NCBI RefSeq assembly: GCF_002943525.1
Contig: NZ_CP025394.1
Coordinates: 5,518,001-5,582,000, forward strand
Length of the DNA: 64,000 nt
From: Kitasatospora sp. MMS16-BH015
GTDB lineage: Bacteria; Actinomycetota; Actinomycetes; Streptomycetales; Streptomycetaceae
Direction: 5' to 3'
Part shown: positions 15,978 through 24,015 of the stretch, one piece after another
Layout of the letters: each line of letters opens with the position of its first letter
Position numbering within the stretch: position 1 is the first letter of the stretch
The notes under the pieces: model-generated
Seen by the model: only the letters and a program-made list of their open reading frames with translations
Told to the model about the DNA's origin: nothing
Database searches by the model: none
Made by a program: the position numbers and the translations under genes

Positions 15978-17882
15978 TTGCTGTTCCGCGACTCCGCCGC
16001 GGCGGTCGCCGCTGAGTGCCTCTCAGGTGCTCTTTTCTTCCGCCTGACGGAACAGTTCGTCCGGGTCCACGGGCACCGGCCGAGCCCGTCGGAGGTCCGT
16101 TCCTGGGAACGGAGCATCCCGGTGCTCGCGGGTGCGTTGAACGATGCGGGGCTCGGGCAAGTGGAGATGCTCCTGGAGTACGGGCTGCCGTTGAACAGCA
16201 AGCGCGCCGACGCCGTGCTGGCAGGGGTCCACCCCACGACCGGCCTGCCGTCCTACGTCGTGGTGGAGCTGAAGCAGTGGAGCAGTGCGGAACCGGACGA
16301 CGACGATCCGTCGCTCTGCCGCATCGACGCCTACGGCCGGGCCGTATTGAACCCCGTGGACCAGGTGCGTGGCTACTGCCAGTACCTCGTCTCCTTCAAC
16401 GGGGTACTGGCGGAGCACCCGGAGCGGGTCAGTGGCGCCGCGTACCTCCACAACGCCACGGAGTTCGGTGTCAGTGGACTGTTCGGGGCCGAGCAGGACG
16501 AGCAAGGGCAGCTCTTCATCGGGGCGAGGCGCGGAGAGTTCCTCGACTTCCTGCGCGGAAGGCTGGGGACCAGTCCTGGTGCGTCGGCCGCAGACGAGCT
16601 TGTGGACGGGAAGATCGGGCCGTCAAAGCAGCTGATGGCAGTGGCTGCCCGAGAAGTACGTGAGCGTGAGCAGTTCGTCCTGCTCGACGAGCAGCGGATC
16701 GCCTACCGGACGGTCCTCAACGCCGTCCGCCGGGCCAACCGGTCTGACCACAAGGAGGTCGTGATCGTCACGGGTGGGCCCGGCACCGGGAAGAGCGTTA
16801 TCGCGCTGTCGCTGCTCGGCGAGCTCTATCGGCAAGGCGCGACCGCATTGCATGCTACGGGCTCGAGCTCCTTCACAACGACGATGCGGAAAGTGGCCGG
16901 TGCTCGCAAGCGTGAGGTGCAGGACCTCTTCAAGTACTTCAACGGGTTCATGACGGCCGAGCGCAACGGACTCGATGTCCTGATCTGCGACGAGGCCCAC
17001 CGCATGCGAGAGACCTCTGCCAACCGTTACACGTCAGCGGCGAACCGCACCGGGAAGCCGCAGATCGAAGAACTCATCGACGCCGCGAGGGTGCCGGTCT
17101 TCCTGCTCGACGAGCACCAGGTCGTGCGCCCCGGTGAGATGGGCACGGTGGCGGAGATCGAGGCCATGGCCGAGAAGAAGGGCCTCCGCTGTCGGGTGGT
17201 ACCACTGGACAGCCAGTTCCGCTGCGGGGGCAGTGATGCGTACCTGCGCTGGGTGGTGAGGTTGTTGGGTCTTGAGCCGGGCGGTCCCGAGGTATGGGAG
17301 CCCGACGGCAGGATGCAGCTCACCACCGTGGACAGCCCGCTGGAGATGGAAGCCTTCCTAGACGATCGCCGTTCGCAGGAGTACAGCGCACGCATCAGCG
17401 CGGGTTACTGCTGGAAATGGACGAAGAAGGTACCTCCCGGTCAGGCGCTTCCGACGGACGTCGCCATCGGAGACTGGCACCGGCCCTGGAATGTCTTCGG
17501 CGATCGTGCCGTCGGCGGTGCGCCGCCGGCCGCACTGTGGGCGACGGATCCGGCCGGATTCGGTCAGGTGGGCTGCGTCTACACGGCGCAGGGATTCGAA
17601 TACGACTGGAGCGGCGTCATCATCGGGCCCGATCTGTTGTGGCGTGGAGACCGGTGGGTCGTCGACCGCACGGCGTCGAAGGACCCGGTCTTCAAGAAGT
17701 CGACTTCGGATGCGGACGTGGACCGCCTCATTCGCAACACGTACAAAGTGCTGCTGACGAGGGGAATGGTCGGCACAGTGGTGTATTCGACCGATGCCGA
17801 GACTCAGGCGAAGCTTCGCGTGCTGGCTGGTGCGGTAGCGCAGCACCAGCCGGCAAGGGCGGACGCACTCGTGCGCGGTTAG
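15978..17882 (+). CDS. RecB-like nuclease fused to DUF2075 helicase, paralogue 2
   Basis: A 634-aa homologue of the preceding gene along its whole length, clearly diverged. Nuclease-type residues: D79 in KRADAVLAG, E97-x-K99 in VVVELKQW, QxxxY in DQVRGYCQYL. Walker A GGPGTGKS (266-273), Walker B LICDEAHRM with D338-E339. Helicase-like motifs: LLDEHQVVRPGEMG, QFRCGGS, YTAQGFEYDW and YKVLLTRGMVGTVV. The frame is also open from a GTG at 15957, but the corresponding GTG in paralogue 1 is out of frame, so the shared TTG is preferred. The gene ends 9 bp from the convergent alpha/beta hydrolase stop. All catalytic residues are kept in both copies, so neither looks like a decaying duplicate. Confidence 0.8.
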   Translation: MLFRDSAAAVAAECLSGALFFRLTEQFVRVHGHRPSPSEVRSWERSIPVLAGALNDAGLGQVEMLLEYGLPLNSKRADAVLAGVHPTTGLPSYVVVELKQWSSAEPDDDDPSLCRIDAYGRAVLNPVDQVRGYCQYLVSFNGVLAEHPERVSGAAYLHNATEFGVSGLFGAEQDEQGQLFIGARRGEFLDFLRGRLGTSPGASAADELVDGKIGPSKQLMAVAAREVREREQFVLLDEQRIAYRTVLNAVRRANRSDHKEVVIVTGGPGTGKSVIALSLLGELYRQGATALHATGSSSFTTTMRKVAGARKREVQDLFKYFNGFMTAERNGLDVLICDEAHRMRETSANRYTSAANRTGKPQIEELIDAARVPVFLLDEHQVVRPGEMGTVAEIEAMAEKKGLRCRVVPLDSQFRCGGSDAYLRWVVRLLGLEPGGPEVWEPDGRMQLTTVDSPLEMEAFLDDRRSQEYSARISAGYCWKWTKKVPPGQALPTDVAIGDWHRPWNVFGDRAVGGAPPAALWATDPAGFGQVGCVYTAQGFEYDWSGVIIGPDLLWRGDRWVVDRTASKDPVFKKSTSDADVDRLIRNTYKVLLTRGMVGTVVYSTDAETQAKLRVLAGAVAQHQPARADALVRG

Positions 17883-17891
17883 GAAACCAGG

Positions 17892-18617
17892 TCAGTCGTG
17901 GAGGTGGGCGCCGGCGCCGGTGGCGGCCTGGGTGAGGGTGTCGGCGAGGAGGGTGGGGGTGGTGAGCATGGGGAAGTGGCCGGTGGGGAGTTCGAAGTAG
18001 GTGGTGGTGGGGTGGGCGAGCTTGGCGAAGCGGGGGGCTCCGGTGGCGTGGAGGGAGCGGGCGGCGGCGATGCTGAGGCCGTTCTCCAGGCAGAAGACGC
18101 CGGTGGTGGGGATGGTGGACCAGGCGCCGGTGAGGGGGACGGGATCGGTGGTGGTGTGGGCCGGGTGGGGGCGGGCGTGGCGGTGGTAGTGGGGGAGGAG
18201 CTCGGCGGGGACGCCGGTGAGTTCGGTGGGGACGGGGAGCAGGCCCGCCGCTGAGGCCGGCGGGAGGAGGGCGCCGGCGAAGCCGGTGGCCAGGGACTCG
18301 CCGTCCTCGGGGGTGCCGGTGTCGACCAGGACGAGGCGTTCGACCTGCTCTGGCTGGAGGTCGGCCGCGCCGATCGCCGGGAAGATCCCGTAGCTGTGGG
18401 CCACCAGCACCACCGGCCCCTCGCGGTTGAGGTGGGTGGCCACGGCTGCGGTGTGATCCGCGAGCCGGACCCGGCCGGCCTCGGGGCCGGCCTCGGGCTC
18501 CAGGCCGGGCAGGGTGAGCGGGATCGCCCGGTGGCCGCGTGCCGTCAGCTCCTCGGCCACCGCCTCCCAGGCCCAGCCCCCCATCCAGAGCCCGGGCACC
18601 AGCAGGAACGTCGTCAT
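17892..18617 (-). CDS. Alpha/beta hydrolase
   Basis: Predicted soluble hydrolase/esterase of 241 aa; substrate unknown. The start MTTFLLVPGLWMGGWAWEAVAEELTARGH is the typical first strand with the oxyanion-hole loop. The nucleophile elbow is AHSYG with S75. A late TGHFPML carries the likely catalytic His, and the Asp is probably in VLVDTGTPED. It is of the EstB/salicylate-esterase-like short class. ATG at 18617. Upstream lies the MFS exporter on the same strand, 111 bp away; the shared orientation suggests possible co-transcription, but a functional link is not evident. Confidence 0.85.
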   Translation of the reverse strand: MTTFLLVPGLWMGGWAWEAVAEELTARGHRAIPLTLPGLEPEAGPEAGRVRLADHTAAVATHLNREGPVVLVAHSYGIFPAIGAADLQPEQVERLVLVDTGTPEDGESLATGFAGALLPPASAAGLLPVPTELTGVPAELLPHYHRHARPHPAHTTTDPVPLTGAWSTIPTTGVFCLENGLSIAAARSLHATGAPRFAKLAHPTTTYFELPTGHFPMLTTPTLLADTLTQAATGAGAHLHD

Positions 18618-18728
18618 GGCAGACCTCTTCTCGGAACTTCGGAAGGCGAGCGCCGTTGCGCCGCTGCCCCGGACGGTAGGACCTCCCGTAGGGGGAGAAT
18701 CCAGCCGGCCGGGGCGGGAGGGGACGGA

Positions 18729-20243
18729 TCAGGCGGCGAGGTCGTGCTCGGCGGGCTGGGCGGCGGGCTTGCCGCCCCGCATGACCAGGCCGGCGAGCAG
18801 GGCCGCGGCCAGGACGCCGATCGCGCTGATGGTGAAGGTGGTGGTCATCGAGGCGGTGAAGGCGGTGCGGGCCGCGTGGACCAGGGCGGGATCGCCGTGG
18901 GCGGCGGCGAGGGCGTCGCCGATCGAGCGCCTGGCCTGGGCGGAGGAGCCGGCGGGCAGCTCGTGGGCGAAGCGGCTGGAGAGCAGCGAGCCGAGGATGG
19001 CGATGCCGAGTGCGGTGCCGGCCTGCTGGATGGTGTCGTTGAGAGCGGACCCGACGCCTGCCCGCTCGGCCGGGATGGTGCTCATCAGGGCGCCGACGGC
19101 GGCCGGCATGGCCAGCCCGGCGCCGAGGCCGAGCAGGCCGAGAGCCACGGCCGGGACGGTGAAGCCGCCCTCGGCGGAGACCGTGGTGAGCAGGCCGAAG
19201 GAGGCGGCCATCACGACCAGGCCGGTCAGTACGAGGGTGCGGTGGCCGAGCCGGGCGGCGAGGCCGGCCCCGGCGCTGTTGCCGATCAGGGCGGCGAGGG
19301 CCAGCGGGACGAAGGCCAGGCCGGCCTTGACCGGCGAGTAGCCGAGCACCGACTGGAGGTACTGGGTGAGCACCAGCAGCAGGCCGCCGTTGCCGATCTG
19401 AACGAGGGTCAGCGAGAGCGAGCCACCGGTGAAGTTGCGGTGGCGGAACAGCGCGAGCGGGACCATCGGCGCGTCGGTGACGTTCTCCCAGACCACGAAG
19501 GAGCCGAGGGCGAGCACCGCCACGGCCAGGGTGAGGGCGGCGTGGCCGCCGAAGGCGCCGTGCTGCGGCAGCTCGATGATCCACCAGATCAGCGCCGTCA
19601 TCCCGGCGGCGGAGAGCAGGGCGCCCAGCGGGTCGGCCTTCTGCTTCGGGCCCTTGGACTCGGGCATCAGGGTGAGGCCGGCCAGCACGGCGAGGGCGAC
19701 GATCGGCACGTTGACGAAGAAGATCGCGTGCCAGGAGAGGTGGGCGATCAGCGCCCCGCCGAGGACCGGGCTGCCGACCAGGCCGAGCATCGAGACCGCG
19801 CCCCAGGCCGCCATCGCCTTGCCGCGCTCGTCCTCCTCGAAGACGGTGATCAGGATCGACAGCGTCGAGGGCATGATCAGCGCCCCACCGACCCCCATCG
19901 CGACCCGGGCCGCGATCACCTCGCCGGGTGAGGCCGCGAAGCTCGCGGCGAGCGAGGCCGCGCCGAACAGCAGCAGTCCGACGATCATCACCTTCCGGCG
20001 GCCGAACCGGTCGCCGAGGCTGCCCGAGGTGAGCAGCAGCCCGGCGAAGACCAGCACGTAGGAGTCGAGGATCCACTGGGTGTCCTGGCTGGTGGCGCCC
20101 AGGTCGGCGGTCATCGACGGCACGGCCACGGTGAGGGCCATGCTGTCGACCACCAGCACCAGGGTGCTGAGGCAGAGCACCAGCAGGATCCACCAGCGGC
20201 GGGGGTTCCGGGCGGTGGGGCGGACGTCCGAGCGGGGTTCCAT
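18729..20243 (-). CDS. MFS multidrug exporter, DHA2 (EmrB/QacA) family
   Basis: Predicted 14-helix proton-coupled drug exporter in the cytoplasmic membrane, 504 aa. Signatures: helix 1 WWILLVLCLSTLVLVVDSMALTVAVPSMTADL (motif D1-like), motif A GSLGDRFGRRKVMIVG after helix 2, and the antiporter motif C region ALAAWGAVSMLGLVGSPVLGGAL. The frame is open to 20423, but the ATG at 20243 (MEPRSDVRP) has a GGAGGG site 6 nt upstream. It diverges from a TetR gene, with an operator-like triple repeat in between. Induction by a toxic substrate that releases the TetR protein is the obvious model. Confidence 0.92.
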   Translation of the reverse strand: MEPRSDVRPTARNPRRWWILLVLCLSTLVLVVDSMALTVAVPSMTADLGATSQDTQWILDSYVLVFAGLLLTSGSLGDRFGRRKVMIVGLLLFGAASLAASFAASPGEVIAARVAMGVGGALIMPSTLSILITVFEEDERGKAMAAWGAVSMLGLVGSPVLGGALIAHLSWHAIFFVNVPIVALAVLAGLTLMPESKGPKQKADPLGALLSAAGMTALIWWIIELPQHGAFGGHAALTLAVAVLALGSFVVWENVTDAPMVPLALFRHRNFTGGSLSLTLVQIGNGGLLLVLTQYLQSVLGYSPVKAGLAFVPLALAALIGNSAGAGLAARLGHRTLVLTGLVVMAASFGLLTTVSAEGGFTVPAVALGLLGLGAGLAMPAAVGALMSTIPAERAGVGSALNDTIQQAGTALGIAILGSLLSSRFAHELPAGSSAQARRSIGDALAAAHGDPALVHAARTAFTASMTTTFTISAIGVLAAALLAGLVMRGGKPAAQPAEHDLAA

Positions 20244-20256
20244 CTGTTTCCCTCCG

Positions 20257-20315
20257 AGCTGCGTACAGTGTTCGCGGCGATGAGAACACTGTACGCAGCT
20301 GCGCACAGTGTTCGC
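20257..20315. promoter_or_regulatory. TetR operator between exporter and regulator
   Basis: AGCTGCGTACAGTGTTC (20257-20273) and GAACACTGTACGCAGCT (20284-20300) are perfect 17-bp inverted repeats. A third, direct copy AGCTGCGCACAGTGTTCGC follows at 20297-20315, sharing its first bases with the second. The cluster starts 14 bp from the exporter start codon, so binding would block exporter transcription and translation start. Family knowledge: divergent TetR genes usually bind such sites. Confidence 0.8.
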
Positions 20316-20373
20316 AAGGCTGTAGCGGTGTACGCTCGATGCGAACGCCGTGCGCAGCAGTCGGCGGAGGCGT

Positions 20374-20432
20374 GGACCAGGACCAGGACCGGGACCAACG
20401 CCAGCACCAAGACCAGGACCCACGACCAGGGC
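20374..20432. repeat. Degenerate GACCAG hexamer repeat ahead of the TetR gene
   Basis: About ten imperfect copies of GACCAG(G)/CACCAA run from 20374 to 20432, directly upstream of the tetR start and downstream of the operator. It is a simple-sequence expansion in the 5' leader; no function is evident. Confidence 0.5.
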
Positions 20433-20446
20433 TAGGGAGAATGACG

Positions 20447-21166
20447 ATGGCCGGCGAGAACCCCCCGATCCCCTCCGTCTGGGCCCGGCAGCAGCGGGAG
20501 GCCGAGCAGCCCGCGCTCAGCCGGGCGGCAATCGTCCGCGAGGCGGTGGCCATGCTGGACGCCGACGGTGTCGAGGCGTTGAGCATGCGCAAGCTCGGCG
20601 CCCGGCTCAACGCCGGGGCCACCTCGCTCTACCGGCACATCGCGACCAAGGACGAGCTGATGGAGCTCGCGGTGGACGAGGTGGTCGCGGAGATCACCGT
20701 CCCGCCGGTGGCGGAGGGTGACTGGCGGGCGGCCGTGACCGGGGCGGCCGGCTCCTTCCGGGCCGCCGCGCTGCGGCACCCATGGCTCTCGGGTGTGCTC
20801 GGGCAGGCCGGGTTGGCCTACCTCGGGCCCAATCTGATGGCCTTCTCCGAGCGGCTGGCGGTGCTGTTCGTCGAGGTGGGCTTCCCCGAGCCGAGCCGGG
20901 CGATCGACGCGGTGCTCGCGTACGTGCTCGGGATGAGCGTCACCGAGGCGGCCTGGCTGAGCACGGTCGCCCGGGCGGGCGAGACGGAGGCCGAGTTCGT
21001 GGCCCGCCTGATGCCCGCCGCCCGGCAGGCCGTGGCCGGCCACGAGCACCTGGCCGAGGCGTACGCCGCCCAGCAGGCGCCGGACCCGGCCGAGATCCGG
21101 GAGGCCAAGTTCGCGTACGGGCTCGAGGTCGTCCTGGACGGGTTGGCGCTGCGCCTCCCCAGGTGA
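20447..21166 (+). CDS. TetR-family repressor with TetR_C-type ligand domain
   Basis: Predicted DNA-binding repressor, 239 aa. The helix-turn-helix is in LSRAAIVREAVAMLDADGVEALSMRKLGARLNAGATSLYRHIATKDEL (residues about 24-70). The WARQQREAEQPAL lead-in and the long C-terminal domain (FRAAALRHPWLSGVLGQ onward) fit the class-A TetR_C group. I choose the ATG at 20447 because GGGAG ends 7 nt before it; the ATG at 20441 is too close to that site. It should repress the divergent MFS exporter, and probably itself, through the repeats at 20257-20315. Confidence 0.9.
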   Translation: MAGENPPIPSVWARQQREAEQPALSRAAIVREAVAMLDADGVEALSMRKLGARLNAGATSLYRHIATKDELMELAVDEVVAEITVPPVAEGDWRAAVTGAAGSFRAAALRHPWLSGVLGQAGLAYLGPNLMAFSERLAVLFVEVGFPEPSRAIDAVLAYVLGMSVTEAAWLSTVARAGETEAEFVARLMPAARQAVAGHEHLAEAYAAQQAPDPAEIREAKFAYGLEVVLDGLALRLPR

Positions 21167-21200
21167 CCCGCCGAGCCGCCCGGCCGCCGGACCCGGCCGG

Positions 21201-21260
21201 GACCGTCAGGCGACGGACCGTCAGGCCACGGAGCGTCAGGCGACGGACCGTCGGGCGGCG
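21201..21260. repeat. 15-bp tandem repeat, four copies
   Basis: GACCGTCAGGCGACG-like units at 21201, 21216, 21231 and 21246; further degraded units continue to about 21310, into the end of the HAD gene. The array fills the gap between the convergent tetR and HAD genes. It can form hairpins (CCGTC/GACGG) and may end transcription. Confidence 0.7.
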
Positions 21261-21284
21261 GTGACGGTCAGGCTACCGTGATCG

Positions 21285-21941
21285 TCAGGCGACGGTGACG
21301 GTCAGGCGGCCGTCCGGGCCGGGGGTGACGGTCACCTCGGCGAGGGTGGGGGCGTGGGCCTCGCAGGGGTGGGCGGCGGCGCGGGGGCCGATGCCGACCA
21401 CCGGGATGCCGGCGGCGCGGGCGGCGGCGAGGCCGGCCTCGGAGTCCTCGAAGGCGAGGCAGTCGGCGGGGGCGAAGCCGAGCTCGGCGGCGCCCTTGAG
21501 GAAGCCCTCGGGGTCGGGCTTGCTCGCGCTGACGGATTCGGCGGTGACGGCCACCGCGGGGTACGGGAGGCCGGCGGCGGCCATCCGGGTGCGGGCGAGG
21601 CGGTCGTCGGCGGAGGTGACCAGGGCGTGCGGCAGGCCGGTGAGGGCGGCCAGGAAGGCGGGGGCGCCCAGGACGGGGACCAGGCCCTCGGTGTCGGCGG
21701 TCTCCTCGGCGAGCATCAGCCGGTTCTCGGCGAGGTGCTCGGCCATCGGGCGGTCCGGGAGCAGCTCGGCCATGGTCAGGTGGCCCTGGCGCCCGTGGGC
21801 GACCCGGAGCACGGCGGCCGGGTCGAGCCCGTGCCGCTCGGCCCAGCGGCGCCAGCAGCGTTCGACCACCGCGTCGGAGTTCACCAGGGTGCCGTCCATG
21901 TCGAGCAGCAGGGCGCGGGGCGTGAAGGTGGTCGCGGGCAT
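21285..21941 (-). CDS. HAD-family phosphatase
   Basis: Predicted sugar-phosphate-type phosphatase in the cytosol, 218 aa. Motif I LLLDMDGTLVNSD (D14 and D16 as nucleophile and acid/base), motif II LVTSADD, the motif III Lys in SASKPDPEGFL, and motif IV FEDSEAGLAAARAAG are all in order, as in the PGMB/DOG phosphatase group. The ATG at 21941 has GGAG upstream; a longer frame to 21998 lacks this. The last codons fall in the degenerate 15-bp repeat region, so the C-terminal TVTPGPDGRLTVTVA tail may be expanded by it. Confidence 0.88.
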   Translation of the reverse strand: MPATTFTPRALLLDMDGTLVNSDAVVERCWRRWAERHGLDPAAVLRVAHGRQGHLTMAELLPDRPMAEHLAENRLMLAEETADTEGLVPVLGAPAFLAALTGLPHALVTSADDRLARTRMAAAGLPYPAVAVTAESVSASKPDPEGFLKGAAELGFAPADCLAFEDSEAGLAAARAAGIPVVGIGPRAAAHPCEAHAPTLAEVTVTPGPDGRLTVTVA

Positions 21942-22040
21942 GCGGGCTCCCTGGGGTGAGGGCACGGTGGCGCTGGCGTTTGTTCCCCTACCATACAAAA
22001 AGCGCGGGCCAAGAGGTGGCGCCGGGACGCGACCGGCTGC

Positions 22041-22502
22041 TCAGGAGCTCAGCAGGTGCACGTTGACGCTGCGCGCGGCCTCGGCCAGCTCGGGGAGCTC
22101 GATCACCTCGACGCCGGCGGCGGCGAGCAGGGCGGTGCCCTGGCAGGCCGTGACGAAGAGATCCGGCTCGCGCCAGGCGACCACCACCCGGGGCAGGCCG
22201 GCCGCGATGATCAGTTCGGCGCAGGTGCGGGGGCGGGAGGCCCGTTGGCCGCACGGCTCGAGGGAGCTGTAGACCGTCGCGGTGCGCAGTCGGGGGTCCT
22301 CGGCGGGGAGCTTGCCGAGGGCGGCCTCCTCGGCGTGGTTGTGGGCGTCCACCTCGCGGCTGTAGCCCTCGGCGAGCACCGTGCCGTCGGCCCCGACGAT
22401 CACCGCGCCGACCGAGAACGCCGTCTCGGAGGGCGGGCAGCGCCGGGACAGCTCGACGGCCCGGGTGAGCCAGCGCAGATCGGTGCTCGCGTCGGTGGTC
22501 AC
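22041..22502 (-). CDS. Cytidine/deoxycytidylate deaminase-family protein (RibD deaminase-like)
   Basis: Predicted zinc-dependent deaminase, 153 aa. The zinc and catalytic site is in NHAEEAAL (His and Glu) and SLEPCGQRASRPRTCAELI (two Cys). The VGAVIVGADGTVLAEGYS strand and the EDPRLRTATVYSSLEPC run resemble the deaminase half of RibD of riboflavin synthesis. It starts with GTG at 22502 and overlaps the stop of the upstream reductase-like gene by 4 bp (GTGA), so the two should be translationally coupled. Together they look like the two halves of RibD in swapped order, though the real substrate is not known. Confidence 0.83.
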   Translation of the reverse strand: MTTDASTDLRWLTRAVELSRRCPPSETAFSVGAVIVGADGTVLAEGYSREVDAHNHAEEAALGKLPAEDPRLRTATVYSSLEPCGQRASRPRTCAELIIAAGLPRVVVAWREPDLFVTACQGTALLAAAGVEVIELPELAEAARSVNVHLLSS

Positions 22503-23185
22503 GGGGTGGACTCCTTGGGGGCGTACCGCAGCAGGACGACGTCACCCACAGTACGTGCCCCGAGCAGCCGCATCCGGCGCCCGGGCCCGCCGGGGAAGTC
22601 GGCCGGGCCGAGGAACCGGGGCGCCGCCGGCCGGCCGACCAGCAGGGGGGCGACGGCCAGGTGGAGCTCGTCGGCCAGCCCCTCGGCGAGGAACTGGGTA
22701 TGCACCCCGCCGCCGCCCTCCACCATCAGCCGCTCGACGCCGCGCCGGCCCAGCTCGTCCAGCACCGCCGGCAGGGCGACCCGCTCGCCGGGGGCCGCGA
22801 CCTCGGCCAGCCCGGCCAGCCGCTGCCGCAGGCCGGGGGCGGCGGCCGTGGTGGTGAAGACCAGCTTGGCGCCCCCGGTGTGCCAGAACCGCAGCGCCGG
22901 GTCGAGCGCGCCGCTCGCGCTCAGGGTGACCTTGAGCGGGTACTCCGGGCGGCCCGCCGCGACCCGGGCGGCCCGCCGCTCGGCGGAGTTGACCAGCAGC
23001 CGGGGGTTGTCCACCCGCAGGGTGTTGCCGCCGACCAGCAGCGCGTCGCAGGAGGCCCGCACCTCGTCCACCCGGTCGAAGTCCTCGGGGTTGGAGAGCA
23101 GCAGCCGTTCGGGGGAGGCGTCGTCCAGGTAGCCGTCCACCGACACGGCGGCGCTGAGCAGGACGTACGGTCGGCGGATCGCCAC
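22499..23185 (-). CDS. RibD C-terminal/dihydrofolate reductase-fold reductase
   Basis: Predicted NADPH-dependent reductase, 228 aa. Starts RRPYVLLSAAVSVDGYLDDASPERLLLSNPEDFDRVDEVRASCDALLVGGNTLRVDNP, the RibD C-terminal pattern (SxDG and VGxxTxxxDNP). Later RLMVEGGGGVHTQFLAEGLADELHLAVAPLLVG carries the VEGG loop. The frame is open upstream to 23866 through the PPOX gene, but the family begins at the GTG at 23185. It is coupled by 4-bp overlap to the deaminase gene. Pyrimidine reductase activity in riboflavin or a related pathway is the likely role; a full riboflavin operon is not present in this window. Confidence 0.85.
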   Translation of the reverse strand: MAIRRPYVLLSAAVSVDGYLDDASPERLLLSNPEDFDRVDEVRASCDALLVGGNTLRVDNPRLLVNSAERRAARVAAGRPEYPLKVTLSASGALDPALRFWHTGGAKLVFTTTAAAPGLRQRLAGLAEVAAPGERVALPAVLDELGRRGVERLMVEGGGGVHTQFLAEGLADELHLAVAPLLVGRPAAPRFLGPADFPGGPGRRMRLLGARTVGDVVLLRYAPKESTP

Positions 23186-23280
23186 GGCGCGGGGTCCGTT
23201 CTCTCGACAGGTGGGCCGCTGGCCACCGTACGTGGTCGGCGGCCTCGTCCCGTCACACCCGGCGCACCCGTCGGCCGTGG

Positions 23281-23859
23281 TCAGCGGGGTGGCAGCGGCA
23301 GCGGCAGGGCCGGCAGCCCGTCGATGCTGGTGCCCACGTGGTCCTTGGACGCGCAGTAGGCGGAGAAGTTCTCCTCGCCCTTGCGGTCGAAGAACTCGGC
23401 GTGCATCGCGCGGTCCTCGCGGTAGTCCATGAACGGCACGGCGAACCCGCAGGAGTCGCTGACCCGTTCGGCCCGGACCAGGATCACCGCGCGCAGGCCG
23501 GTGCCGTCGGCGGCCGGGTCGAAGTGGGCCATCAGCTCGCCGAAGCGCGGGTCGTCGCGGAAGACGGCCTCGCCGGTGCCGTGCACCCGTACGACGGTGG
23601 GCGGGCCGGTGAAGGCGCACCACATCAGGGTGATCCGGCCGTTCTCCCGCAGGTGGGCGATGGTCTCGGCGGTGCTGCCGCCGAAGTCCAGGTAGGCGAG
23701 GGTGAGTTCGTCGATGACCACCAGGGTGCCGGAGCGGCCCTTGGGGGAGAGGTTGACGTGTCCGTCGCTCGCCAGCGGCGCGGTGGCGGCGAAGAAGACG
23801 GGCTGGGCCTCGATGAACTCCCGCAGCCGTCCGTCGATGTACTCGTGAATCTTTCCCAT
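23281..23859 (-). CDS. Pyridoxamine 5'-phosphate oxidase-like flavoprotein
   Basis: Predicted flavin- or F420-binding split-barrel protein, 192 aa, cytosolic. Features: FFAATAPLASDGHVNLSPKG, the LAYLDFGGSTAETIAHLRENGRITLMWCAF strand pair, and VVRVHGTGEAVFRDD. The pattern fits the PPOX-type proteins of about 190 aa whose substrate is unknown. The start is the ATG at 23859. It precedes the reductase/deaminase pair on the same strand with a 95-bp gap, so the three may share a transcript. Confidence 0.87.
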   Translation of the reverse strand: MGKIHEYIDGRLREFIEAQPVFFAATAPLASDGHVNLSPKGRSGTLVVIDELTLAYLDFGGSTAETIAHLRENGRITLMWCAFTGPPTVVRVHGTGEAVFRDDPRFGELMAHFDPAADGTGLRAVILVRAERVSDSCGFAVPFMDYREDRAMHAEFFDRKGEENFSAYCASKDHVGTSIDGLPALPLPLPPR

Positions 23860-24015
23860 GGCCCAAGTGTCCTGCGGGCGACCGTGTTTCGGGAGGAGAA
23901 AGCGAGGGTGTCTTGTGATGTGAGACGAGATTTCTTGGGGAGTGAGACGGCGTTACGCTCCTCGCAGTGGCCGCCGCCGCAGTGGCGGGGCGGATGGAGC
24001 TGAGGGGGACGTGTG

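Noticed and set aside
13300..17900. Integrated mobile element with att sites
   Set aside because: No tRNA gene, integrase, or matching direct repeats were seen at the two ends, so island status rests only on gene content and base use.
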